The notes under the pieces were generated by a model, which did no database searches, was not told the origin of the DNA, and saw only the letters and a program-made list of their open reading frames with translations. 64,000 nucleotides of DNA, taken from the NCBI GenBank assembly GCA_964570005.1, contig CAZMWE010000001.1:1-64000 (forward strand), read 5' to 3'. This DNA is from JAJZCD01 sp964570005. GTDB taxonomy: Bacteria; Patescibacteriota; Saccharimonadia; Saccharimonadales; UBA4665. Below are positions 42,813 to 50,329 of this stretch, piece after piece; position 1 is the first letter of the stretch, and each line of letters begins with the position of its first letter. Position numbers and translations under genes: made by a program.

Positions 42813-43406
42813 ATGGGCCGATTAGGCGACAGATTGCCGGGACTTATAGATGTACACCCCGAACTACGCGATTTCCTATTAGTCTGTGATGACCCTACCG
42901 TGACACAGATGACTCAGATTGTCGGTGGCGAGCACATACCGTCAACTCTTCAGCTGCTATCAACAGCTCAGGAGGAGTTGATGAATAGTGGTACGGAACC
43001 AGGTCTAGTCACTCCTCGGGCTGAAGCGCGTCTCGCACGTGTAGGGTTGATGACAGCTGAAGCGGCATTACCACACGTAGTCATTTGTGAGGCTGCGGCG
43101 TTTAGGCGTGCTGGCCGGGGGCAAGCAGCTTTCGCCAGGGATGTGATTCGGCAAGGTGGTAGTTTACAGGTGGGCGTAGTGGCATCTCTTGACGAAATTG
43201 GTGACGGGTGGCCAGTGGCTGCGGGTACTGACAAAGTATTGGAACTCTTCTATCGTAGGCGAGGTGGAGAACCACAAGCTTTTGTAAACGACGGCTACAC
43301 ACCTGTAGCACGAAGAACGGACGCCGCTAAACGGCTGGCTGCGTTTGCAGCCCTCGCGACGCAGCAGGCAAAATACAAGCAAGAAGCGTTAGATCTTATA
43401 ACCTAA
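42813..43406 (+). CDS. Hypothetical 197-aa protein
   Basis: Soluble, Ala-rich, mostly helical (MGRLGDRLPGLIDVHPELRDFLLVCDD...). No motif recognised. Another lone rightward gene with its own leaderless promoter, convergent with the GDT1-like gene. Confidence 0.65.
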   Translation: MGRLGDRLPGLIDVHPELRDFLLVCDDPTVTQMTQIVGGEHIPSTLQLLSTAQEELMNSGTEPGLVTPRAEARLARVGLMTAEAALPHVVICEAAAFRRAGRGQAAFARDVIRQGGSLQVGVVASLDEIGDGWPVAAGTDKVLELFYRRRGGEPQAFVNDGYTPVARRTDAAKRLAAFAALATQQAKYKQEALDLIT

Positions 43407-43411
43407 GTAAC

Positions 43412-43437
43412 CGCCTAGTTAGATTGCTAGGTTATTT
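43412..43437. terminator. Probable terminator between convergent genes
   Basis: CCTAG pairs with CTAGG across TTAGATTG, and ATAACCTA just before pairs with TAGGTTAT, followed by a T-rich stretch. Confidence 0.45.
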
Positions 43438-44025
43438 GAATGCCGTAAAAAAGCTTACGGCTGCAAAAATAACCAGGATGACCGCGGTGACGCGCTGTAG
43501 CGTGCGGCCAGGTACGTGTTTGATGAGTTTGGAGCCTAATGTGACGCCCAGTGCCGCGACGGTCCAGAGCGCCGCCACGGCGCCGATGCTAACGCTGAGC
43601 GGGTCATGGTATTTGGCAGCGAAGTTGGCGGTGGCGATCTGGGTTATGTCGCCCCACTCACCCAGGAAAATGACTACGAACGATGTAGCGAAGACCTTCG
43701 GGAAAGTATCGGCTGCACCGCGAGCTTGTTTCTCCAGTTTTCTGCGTTCCTCAGCTTCGTCTTCATCTTTTCCAAAGGCGAGCAGCCCTGCCCCTAGCAG
43801 AAACAAGACGCCGATGATTGCTTCGAGCAAATGCCGAGGTAACAGTGTCATAAGATGTCCGGCGGTGACGGCGATGATAACGTGGATCAAAAAGGCCACC
43901 GCCGCGCCGGCCCAGACGTAGGATTTACGGAAACGGGTGCTGAGTGCCAGACTGGCGAACATGGATTTGTCCGGCAGCTCAGCGACAAAGATAAAGGCAA
44001 AAACTACCAGGATAGTAGCGGACAT
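43432..44025 (-). CDS. GDT1/TMEM165 (UPF0016) family cation transporter
   Basis: 197 aa, six helices in two repeats. The paired signature motifs are ELPDKS near residue 16 and EWGDITQ near residue 125, variants of E-x-GD-K/R-S/T. Bacterial members (MneA and similar) export manganese; others move calcium. A charged loop (KDEDEAEERRKLEKQ) links the repeats. TACAGT lies 7 bases before the ATG. Confidence 0.92.
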   Translation of the reverse strand: MSATILVVFAFIFVAELPDKSMFASLALSTRFRKSYVWAGAAVAFLIHVIIAVTAGHLMTLLPRHLLEAIIGVLFLLGAGLLAFGKDEDEAEERRKLEKQARGAADTFPKVFATSFVVIFLGEWGDITQIATANFAAKYHDPLSVSIGAVAALWTVAALGVTLGSKLIKHVPGRTLQRVTAVILVIFAAVSFFTAFK

Positions 44026-44058
44026 GGCTATTACTGTAACAGCTTGGACAGCTTGTTC

Positions 44059-44574
44059 CTACAAGCGGTTCGCATCCGGTGAAGGATGTTTGGACAGTGG
44101 ACGGAACTCGGCAGGCCTATTGAATAGATGAGCTTCCATGGCGCGCACGAACGAATCCGCTGCACGCCGGTTGAATGTGCGGACACTTAGCTCGCCCATG
44201 CGGGTGCTGAGCGTGACGGTACCGGCAAAACCGGCCCTGCCATGGGCAACACCACTCACGACTTCATACGAAATTTCACTGGCGTTTAGAAATAACGGCT
44301 TATGATCGATAAGCATAAGACGGCGGCTTGTCGCAACTAATGCTCCCCTGCCCGGCGGCTTCCCGAATTGCTGCTTATAGCGACCATACACGACACCTTC
44401 AATAGTTTCTCCTGGTACCAAGAAGCGAGGAAGACTGCGGGTTTCGGGCAGCCAAAGGTCGTAGAGATTGGCGCCAAGTTGCTTAAGCGTGTCGGTGACT
44501 GGCTCCGCATGGTTTGTGGCGGGTGGCGGCGGTAGGGGCCGAGCACCCACTGATGACTGTGATTGGCTGCTCAT
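44059..44574 (-). CDS. Hypothetical protein with PH-like domain
   Basis: 171 aa. Proline-rich N-terminus, then a strand-rich domain (VVYGRYKQQFG...GALVATSRRLMLIDHK...SYEVVSGVAHGRAGFAGTVTLSTRMGELSVRTFNRRAADSFVRAMEAHL) that looks like a bacterial pleckstrin-homology fold ending in a helix. GGAGGG lies 7 bases before the ATG. Function unknown. Confidence 0.65.
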   Translation of the reverse strand: MSSQSQSSVGARPLPPPPATNHAEPVTDTLKQLGANLYDLWLPETRSLPRFLVPGETIEGVVYGRYKQQFGKPPGRGALVATSRRLMLIDHKPLFLNASEISYEVVSGVAHGRAGFAGTVTLSTRMGELSVRTFNRRAADSFVRAMEAHLFNRPAEFRPLSKHPSPDANRL

Positions 44575-44624
44575 AGCATATCCCTCCTATGACTTCAGTA
44601 AACCACGTTCCGCATGGTGCAGCA

Positions 44625-44638
44625 TTGACATAGATCAC
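44625..44638 (+). promoter_or_regulatory. Fnr/Crp-like box
   Basis: TTGAC-ATAG-ATCAC matches the Fnr consensus TTGAT-N4-ATCAA at 8 of 10 positions. It is centred about 64 bases before the probable start of transcription of the PPOX gene (-10 TAGACT at 44684-44689). A hairpin GCTGTGC/GCACAGC lies between them. The Crp/Fnr gene is next to the target. Confidence 0.4.
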
Positions 44639-44711
44639 AGCCTGGCTGTGCGGCTGCGCACAGCGTCACTCCCTTGGCACCGCTAGACTGTAACCGTAAG
44701 GAGGAACTGAT

Positions 44712-45236
44712 ATGACAGCAAAATTTGGCAAGGGCATATTCGTAGCAAATACCCTGCCGACCCGCAAGCGGCGTCTGCTTGCGTTCATGCGTGAACATCC
44801 GATAGGTGTGGTGTGCAGCGTGACACCAGACGGTGATCCGCATGGCGTAGTCGTGTACTATACTGTCGACGAAAATCTTACCGTACGGTTTCTGACCAAA
44901 GTGCGTACCCGCAAATATGACAACCTCAAACACAATAGCCACCTCATGCTAGTTGTCTTCGATGCCCGCACGCAGACGACGTTGACACTTACGGGTGTAG
45001 CGGTTGAGTATGCGGGATTGGATGCTATCCACGAAGTTGCTAGGGCTGTCTTTACCGTTCCGCAAACCACGAGCGACAACGGGCCGCCGCCGATCGCCAA
45101 ACTAGTGGCCGGCGCATATACAACCTTCATGATTGAGCCGGCGCAAATCCGGATGGCGGCATATGGCCGACCACAAACAGGTGACTATGACGAGCTGTTC
45201 GAATCGGTGGAATCGTTTGAGCTGTCTGGTGTCTAA
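44712..45236 (+). CDS. Pyridoxamine 5'-phosphate oxidase-like flavin protein
   Basis: 174 aa, FMN-binding split-barrel fold: HPIGVVCSVTPDGDPHGVVVYYTVDENLTVRFLTKVRTRKYDNLKHNSHLMLVV is the typical core. Such small members bind FMN, F420 or heme. AAGGAGG lies 7 bases upstream of the ATG. Convergent with the Crp/Fnr regulator gene (4-base overlap) and preceded by an Fnr-like box. Confidence 0.85.
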   Translation: MTAKFGKGIFVANTLPTRKRRLLAFMREHPIGVVCSVTPDGDPHGVVVYYTVDENLTVRFLTKVRTRKYDNLKHNSHLMLVVFDARTQTTLTLTGVAVEYAGLDAIHEVARAVFTVPQTTSDNGPPPIAKLVAGAYTTFMIEPAQIRMAAYGRPQTGDYDELFESVESFELSGV

Positions 45237-45883
45237 ACCTCGGTTCCTAGGGAGTGTTCCAGACCGGCGAGGTCGGTGACAACAATATGGCCGCTGTCCA
45301 CGCGCAACCAGCCTCGTGCTTTCAATTTGGCGATTTCGCGGCTGACTGTTTCACGGGACAGCCCGCTGTGAGCGGCCAAATCAGTTTCGGTTGTGTCGAG
45401 CAGTAGTTGGCCGTCGGCTGTTGGTTTGCCAAACCTGCGGCACTCGATCAGCAGTTCGTATATGAGGCGACTGCCGGCGGTACCTGACATCAGGTGTACT
45501 AGCCGGCCGAGTAGGCCTTCCGCGCCTCGGTACACGCGCGTCAGCAGGTCCAAAATGACATCCGGATTAGCCTCTAAAAACGTGCGGGCGTCAGCGAGTG
45601 GTATAAGGTATGTCTCCAGCTCGGTCTCAGTCCGAAAGAAGTATTTGTTGGGGGTGTCGGTGAGCGCCCAGGCCATGGCAAAAAAGGCTGGCGGCTTGAA
45701 GATGTTAACGACGATCTCATCGCCGCGGTAGCTAATGTCGTACTGCCGCACCCTGCCCTTCGTGATATAGAAAATATGTTCAGGATTTTCATCGGCGAAT
45801 ACCAATATCTGCCCTTTCGGGTAAATATGCCGCGGGTAACGCGACAGGCTCTCGTGAACTTTGGCAGCGATCTCATCGGGCAT
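45233..45883 (-). CDS. Crp/Fnr-family transcriptional regulator
   Basis: 216 aa from the ATG at 45883 (GGAGG 7 bases upstream; a longer frame has poor N-terminal sequence). Cyclic-nucleotide-type sensor barrel (residues about 15-120), dimer helix, then the winged helix with TETDLAAHSGLSRETVSREIAKLKARGWL. There is no Cys cluster for an iron-sulfur centre, so it is not a classical oxygen-sensing Fnr. It lies next to the flavin/heme reductase operon and is a candidate regulator of it. Confidence 0.92.
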   Translation of the reverse strand: MPDEIAAKVHESLSRYPRHIYPKGQILVFADENPEHIFYITKGRVRQYDISYRGDEIVVNIFKPPAFFAMAWALTDTPNKYFFRTETELETYLIPLADARTFLEANPDVILDLLTRVYRGAEGLLGRLVHLMSGTAGSRLIYELLIECRRFGKPTADGQLLLDTTETDLAAHSGLSRETVSREIAKLKARGWLRVDSGHIVVTDLAGLEHSLGTEV

Positions 45884-45929
45884 AGGTATACCTCCACCGG
45901 ATAGTATAGGCTCCCGGGCATATCCCTGG

Positions 45930-46589
45930 CTACTGTTCGGTATCGCCTGGCTTGCGGCGCAGGGTACCGGCACGATAGATGCGGTGAACGACGGCCAGTA
46001 AAAGTACCAGGAATAGGGCGACCCACGCGGCCCGAAACGTGCCGTAGCGCAGGTCGGAGCCGGCTCCGAGCGCGTGCAGAAAGACGGCTAGGATGATGAA
46101 ATAATTCAAGTAATGCAGCCAGCGCCAGGTTTTTTGATGTGTATCGATGATAGTGAGCGAGCTGAGTACGACCAGCGCAACACCGTAAGCGGCTAGGATA
46201 CCGAGTGCTACGGCGACAGCGCTTAGGCTGACCCCAAATAGCGTACTACCGTTACTGTAGTGCGACGCGAATGGGATGAGAACCTGCAGCAGGCTGAACG
46301 GCATAAACTTGTCAATGAGTAAAAATGTTACGTGGACGACAATGGCAGCGCAGAGGGCCAGCGCCATGGCTTTGTGAAGCGCCCAGGCTTTAACCGGTTC
46401 TAAAAACCGGTAGGTGAACCCGGTAACCTGTCCGATGCCGGACAGCATCAGTAGTATGAGCAGCCCGGCAGCCGTGAAACCGGCGGCGCGGATAACATAC
46501 CATGTCCACGAATCTGCGATGCGCTGCGTGGCAATCCGTACGGTACCGTCGGCGATGAGCTGTGTGGTGCTGTGCATAATTATTCCCAT
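45930..46589 (-). CDS. Ferric-reductase-like bis-heme membrane protein
   Basis: About 219 aa, six helices. Histidine pairs H72/H86 and H159/H172 on two helices fit two stacked b-type hemes, as in ferric reductase/NOX and MsrQ/YedZ membrane domains. It has no flavin domain of its own; the separate FAD/NAD(P)H reductase two genes upstream would supply electrons. The start is 46589 (or 46577), overlapping the end of the ApbE gene; the longer frame into ApbE is not protein-like. Confidence 0.85.
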   Translation of the reverse strand: MGIIMHSTTQLIADGTVRIATQRIADSWTWYVIRAAGFTAAGLLILLMLSGIGQVTGFTYRFLEPVKAWALHKAMALALCAAIVVHVTFLLIDKFMPFSLLQVLIPFASHYSNGSTLFGVSLSAVAVALGILAAYGVALVVLSSLTIIDTHQKTWRWLHYLNYFIILAVFLHALGAGSDLRYGTFRAAWVALFLVLLLAVVHRIYRAGTLRRKPGDTEQ

Positions 46590-47485
46590 ATGTTCCCTGC
46601 TTTCTGTACGGTACCGTCGGCGGTTTGCAGTATATAATCGGTGACGCCGAGCGGCGGCGGGGCCGTAGGGCTGATTACCAGGCACTTGGCGGCGATGTCG
46701 GCGGTGACTGCATCTTGAGCACACACTGTGGCGGTTAGCACGTTTGTAGTGGCCGGTTCGCCGGTGCGCGGGTCGATGATGTGGTGCCACGTACCTCGTT
46801 CATTGGCACCGCGGCGTTTGGTAGTGCCGGAAGTGGCAACGGCGAGCTTTTGCCCGTGATTTTTCACGGCCGCGACGGTCTTACCCGTTTCTTCCGCACG
46901 GGCGATACCGATGTACCAGCTGTCGCTGTTCGCATCAGCACCGTTGCATAAGATGTCACCACCCAGCGATAGCCAGTAATTACCGATGCCTTCTGTTTGT
47001 AACGTTTCACTAAGCCGGTCGAGCAAAAAACCTTTGCCGATACCGCCGAAGTCGAGTGCGGTGTCGGCGGGGATGCGTGCCCATGTATCCCCGACAGTTA
47101 TGGTGTGCCAGTCGGCGCTGGCCCGCTGGCCGTAGTCGAGTTGCTTGCTGCCCTTATGGGGCGATGGCCACGATCCTTTGTAACCGGCCCGCTGCAAAGC
47201 CGGCAAAATGAATGGATTGTATAAGCCGCCGGTCTTTTCCGCGTACGCTTTGGCGGTCGCCAGCAGTGTGCGGAACTCCGGGCTCACTGGTTGCTTTGAT
47301 CCGGCGGCGGTATTGAAACGGCTGAGTTCGCTGGACACTAAAAACCGGCTGAAGTGTTGTTCGAATGCGTCGATTTGCTGCCATAGCAGGTTAAATGTGG
47401 CTTTGGAGGGGGTGCTGTCCTCCAGAACAAGTGTCAGCAACGCGTCAGAACCAAGAACGTGGCGGGACTGCTGGTATCGTCGCAT
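46580..47485 (-). CDS. apbE: FAD:protein FMN transferase (ApbE)
   Basis: 301 aa. It links FMN covalently to target proteins. Motifs: DFGGIGKGFLLDRL, LGGDILCNG, TSGTTKRRG, HHIIDPRTGEPA and the metal-site segment AVTADIAAKC. It lacks a signal peptide, so it would act in the cytoplasm. No FMN-acceptor motif (DxxSGAT-like) was found in the two neighbouring reductase proteins, so the target is unknown. Abuts the reductase gene with no gap. Confidence 0.93.
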   Translation of the reverse strand: MRRYQQSRHVLGSDALLTLVLEDSTPSKATFNLLWQQIDAFEQHFSRFLVSSELSRFNTAAGSKQPVSPEFRTLLATAKAYAEKTGGLYNPFILPALQRAGYKGSWPSPHKGSKQLDYGQRASADWHTITVGDTWARIPADTALDFGGIGKGFLLDRLSETLQTEGIGNYWLSLGGDILCNGADANSDSWYIGIARAEETGKTVAAVKNHGQKLAVATSGTTKRRGANERGTWHHIIDPRTGEPATTNVLTATVCAQDAVTADIAAKCLVISPTAPPPLGVTDYILQTADGTVQKAGNIWE

Positions 47486-48487
47486 CTATGACACCGTGCT
47501 TACGGGCGGCTGGTAATTGTAGTACGTCTGGTTGGGTTGTGCTGTGGTGGGCGTCGTAGTTGGTGTGGGCGCGGTGGTTTGTGTTTGTGCAGTCGCGGTA
47601 GGGCTACTGGAACTGCTACCGCTAGTGCTGTTGCTGGCCGGCGCTTGTGTGACTGTGTTTGATGTCGGCGCAGCCTGGGCGCGCGCCTTAGGCACGGCAC
47701 GGCTGAGGTCAAGCGCCATCACAGCGCCGACGGCCAGCGCAAAGGTTGTCGCACTGAATGCATAGGTAAGCTTGGGTACCGACCAACCACGGCCTAGGGT
47801 AACCCCGGAGCTTTGAGCAAAGGATTCAATGACGATACGGCTCTCGTGCACACCTTCGTGTACAAGTAGTGAACGCATCCCAGCGGTAAAATGCTTGGGG
47901 CCACAGATAAAATATGTTGTGTCACCGGTGTCGGGAGCGGTTTGTTGCCGGATATGCTCGGCGTTTATGTTGCCGGTAGTATCGTTCGTAAAAAATCGTA
48001 CGTCCAGATACGGGTTTTGCTGTGCTAACAAGTGCAGCTGATCGGCGAATGGCGTGCTGGCTGCCGAACGATTGGCAAACAACAGGTTTACGGGCAGCGC
48101 AATATGTCGCTCCGTCAGGTCCCGCAGTATGCTTAAGTAGGGCGTGATGCCGATACCGCCGGCTAGCATGACTACCCGCCGGTCATACTCCGGATCAACG
48201 GTAAACTCACCGAATGGTCCCTGCACCTGTACGATGTCGCCGTGTTGCAAAGCAGCCGCTGTTCCGGTAAAACGGCCGCGCACGCGCATCGCAAACTGCA
48301 GCACGCCGCTGCCCGGCGTACTGATGATAGAAAAACAGCGCATCGGCGTAGGCCGACCGTTACGCTTAAAGCTGATCGCGGCATACTGCCCTGCTTCAAA
48401 CTGCAGCGTACGGTCCACCGGCGCAAGCGTCAGGAGTAATACATCCTGCTTGCGCCCTATGCTTTGTACGGTATAACGGTAAGTCAT
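47486..48487 (-). CDS. Ferredoxin-reductase-type FAD/NAD(P)H protein with membrane tail
   Basis: 333 aa. FAD domain with RCFSI (50-54), NAD(P)H domain with GGIGITP (110-116) and ICGP (194-197). Unusually, a membrane helix (about 241-260) follows, then about 70 residues of Ser/Thr/Pro/Gln-rich chain that would lie outside the cell. First gene of the operon with ApbE and the bis-heme protein, so it probably feeds electrons from NAD(P)H into the membrane. GACAAT is 7 bases before the ATG. Confidence 0.88.
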   Translation of the reverse strand: MTYRYTVQSIGRKQDVLLLTLAPVDRTLQFEAGQYAAISFKRNGRPTPMRCFSIISTPGSGVLQFAMRVRGRFTGTAAALQHGDIVQVQGPFGEFTVDPEYDRRVVMLAGGIGITPYLSILRDLTERHIALPVNLLFANRSAASTPFADQLHLLAQQNPYLDVRFFTNDTTGNINAEHIRQQTAPDTGDTTYFICGPKHFTAGMRSLLVHEGVHESRIVIESFAQSSGVTLGRGWSVPKLTYAFSATTFALAVGAVMALDLSRAVPKARAQAAPTSNTVTQAPASNSTSGSSSSSPTATAQTQTTAPTPTTTPTTAQPNQTYYNYQPPVSTVS

Positions 48488-48568
48488 CGTGTTTATTGTC
48501 TCAACCGCAGTTGTAGGTTAGCTTAAGGAATCTCACTATTACGTTTTGTGATATACTTATCCAAGTAG

Positions 48569-48574
48569 TATAGT
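48569..48574 (+). promoter_or_regulatory. -10 box of leaderless promoter
   Basis: TATAGT, 7 bases before the ATG at 48582. Confidence 0.55.
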
Positions 48575-48581
48575 ACCGCGT

Positions 48582-48938
48582 ATGAGTAGAAATGCACCAG
48601 GTTTTTTACCACAAGTAGCTTTCAGTATTCTACTTGCGCTTAGCCTGCGCCCCCGACATGGCTACGAACTTATGCAGCAGATCGAGGAGGATTCACACGG
48701 CAAACTCCGGTTGGGGCCTGGTGCGCTATATGGTGCTATACGTCAATTGCACGATGACGGCCTGATTGAAGAAGTATCTCCCGAAAGCAGCCATGAACGC
48801 CGCCGCTATTACCGGTTAACGCCGGCGGGCGCGGCCCGGCTGGGTGCTGAAGTGGAATATTTTGAAGCCAGCGTCAGTCTGGCAAAAGAACGCCGAATTT
48901 TGGGTAATGCAATGAGGTTAATGCCATGGCTAAGCTGA
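48582..48938 (+). CDS. PadR-family transcriptional regulator
   Basis: 118 aa winged helix: LLALSLRPRHGYELMQQIEEDSHGKLRLGPGALYGAIRQLHDDGLIEEV followed by RRYYRLTPAGAARL, the PadR signature. It overlaps the membrane-protein gene by 13 bases, the standard arrangement for a PadR regulator and its membrane target. Confidence 0.93.
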   Translation: MSRNAPGFLPQVAFSILLALSLRPRHGYELMQQIEEDSHGKLRLGPGALYGAIRQLHDDGLIEEVSPESSHERRRYYRLTPAGAARLGAEVEYFEASVSLAKERRILGNAMRLMPWLS

Positions 48939-49552
48939 GTGCGCGGTTCCCGGTGTACAGCAGGCTGCTTAAGCTCTACCCGACACGTTACCAGGAGCGC
49001 TACGGCGAGCAGATGTTGCAGACCCTGGCTGACATGCTCGATGCCAACTCTTCTGCGACGGGCCGATTGCTGGTTTGGCTGCGCGCCACACGAGATTTTC
49101 CGGCGAGTTTGTTTTCACAGCAATGGGCGTATGCCGGAACTGTGCTGAGTCGCGAAACACCTCGTTTTGTGCAGCGCAACGCGCTGGTCAGCGGCCTGTT
49201 GTTTGTGCCGTTTTTCGCGATCGCTACCGCGAACGACCTGGTCGCACACCGGCTTTATCACACATGGCTGTGGAGCTTTGACGTGCTGGTTGCCTGGATT
49301 GTTCTACTGCCGGCGTTCGGGTTGCTGCTTAGCACCGCGACCTTGTTTGCGTGGTTGCGCCTGAACAAACGCTCATGGTGGCAATCACTGCGCGACATTG
49401 CGCATAACTGGATGATGCTGTTGCCCATTTTGCTCGGGGTCGGTATTCTCTCTCTGGTGTTCTTCCATGACAGCGTGCACTGTGTCACCGGTAATCCGGT
49501 TCGTGAGCTGCATAATCCCCACGCTACCCTTCGCTGCGTTGAGCAGCGCTAG
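48926..49552 (+). CDS. Membrane protein paired with PadR regulator
   Basis: 208 aa. The N-terminus YSRLLKLYPTRYQERYGEQMLQTLADML is the typical opening of PadR-linked membrane proteins, followed by four helices. Function unknown; probably controlled by the PadR protein. An SD-like site lies in the end of the PadR gene. Confidence 0.85.
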   Translation: MAKLSARFPVYSRLLKLYPTRYQERYGEQMLQTLADMLDANSSATGRLLVWLRATRDFPASLFSQQWAYAGTVLSRETPRFVQRNALVSGLLFVPFFAIATANDLVAHRLYHTWLWSFDVLVAWIVLLPAFGLLLSTATLFAWLRLNKRSWWQSLRDIAHNWMMLLPILLGVGILSLVFFHDSVHCVTGNPVRELHNPHATLRCVEQR

Positions 49553-49594
49553 TGACAATCTCTGCTCCTAGACATGCCCGCTAGTAAAATACGG

Positions 49595-49722
49595 CCTATA
49601 CTTGTATACATTTCGCGCAACTTTCGCACACCTCGAAGAAAAACTATGGCATAAATTACAGCGCTTCGCTTCCTGAAGCCTTACAGTAGTGGACGCCAAC
49701 CTAACCCATAAAGGAGACTACT
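49595..49722 (+). promoter_or_regulatory. Promoter and leader of small stress operon
   Basis: A TATACT box near 49596 is followed by a leader of about 115 bases with GGCTTC/GAAGCC-type pairing near 49665-49680 and a strong AAAGGAG site before the first tiny gene. Confidence 0.35.
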
Positions 49723-49779
49723 ATGGCAGAGAACGACACAGGTAACCGCGGGTTTGCGTCCAGGGACGAAGGTAAATAG
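49723..49779 (+). CDS. 18-aa microprotein resembling truncated KGG stress protein
   Basis: MAENDTGNRGFASRDEGK then TAG, with AAAGGAG 6 bases upstream of the ATG. NRGFASRD matches the opening of KGG-repeat stress proteins (RGFASMDPEKQREIASKGG), so this may be a shortened member or a leader peptide for the operon. Confidence 0.5.
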   Translation: MAENDTGNRGFASRDEGK

Positions 49780-49836
49780 CGTTAATTTAAGCGGCTGCGT
49801 AGTTCCCTGCCCAGCTGCCATGTCAGGAGGAGGTAT

Positions 49837-49998
49837 ATGACACGTAAATACGATCTAAAGGCAACTGAAGAAGTTGATAAAACCATGCACGAACACAAGC
49901 ATGATGGTAAATTCAAGAATCGTGCGCAAGCTATCGCCGTAGGACTTAGCAAAGCCCGGCGCAAAGGTGCGCAAGTTCCTAAAAAGGAGGACATATGA
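49837..49998 (+). CDS. DUF6496-like small basic protein, 53 aa
   Basis: The sequence MHEHKHDGKFKNRAQAIAVGLSKARRKGAQVPKKEDI matches the AIAIGLSEARKAGKKVPKK pattern of DUF6496-type small proteins, often found with stress genes. AGGAGG is 5 bases upstream. Its stop overlaps the next start (ATGA), and its last codons contain that gene's AAAAGGAGG site. Confidence 0.75.
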   Translation: MTRKYDLKATEEVDKTMHEHKHDGKFKNRAQAIAVGLSKARRKGAQVPKKEDI

Positions 49999-50267
49999 GC
50001 CTAATTATTTCACTTATTATTGGCGGACTGATCGGTTGGCTGGCAGCTAAAGTTGTCGGTCGGGAGGAAGGCGTAGTAGCTAGTATCGTTATTGGCATAG
50101 TCGGTTCGATTATCGGCGGCATTTTGTCGAGTGTGCTGGGGGCTGGTGGTCACGCATACTTAAGTTTTTCGTGGCCCAGCGTAGTCTGGTCGTTTATCGG
50201 CGCGCTGATTCTATCCATGATTCTGAATGCGTTGCAGCGCAATTCGCATCGCCACGCCGGGCTTTAG
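49995..50267 (+). CDS. GlsB/YeaQ/YmgE-family stress membrane protein
   Basis: 90 aa, three Gly-rich helices (LIISLIIGGLIGWLAAKVVGREEGVVASIVIGIVGSIIGGILSS is the family core). These transglycosylase-associated proteins are induced by envelope or general stress. Very strong AAAAGGAGG ribosome site. Last gene of the small stress operon, ended by a clear terminator. Confidence 0.92.
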   Translation: MSLIISLIIGGLIGWLAAKVVGREEGVVASIVIGIVGSIIGGILSSVLGAGGHAYLSFSWPSVVWSFIGALILSMILNALQRNSHRHAGL

Positions 50268-50283
50268 CCAGCTGGCTTATATC

Positions 50284-50321
50284 AAGCAAGTACACTGATC
50301 GTAAGGTTGGTGTACTTGCTT
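50284..50321 (+). terminator. Terminator of stress operon
   Basis: AAGCAAGTACAC (50284-50295) pairs with GTGTACTTGCTT (50310-50321), followed by TTTAG: a 12-bp perfect stem. Confidence 0.85.
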
Positions 50322-50329
50322 TTAGCGTT

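Noticed and set aside
49782..49994. 70-aa antisense frame over the DUF6496-like gene
   Set aside because: Opposes a gene with strong SD and family match.
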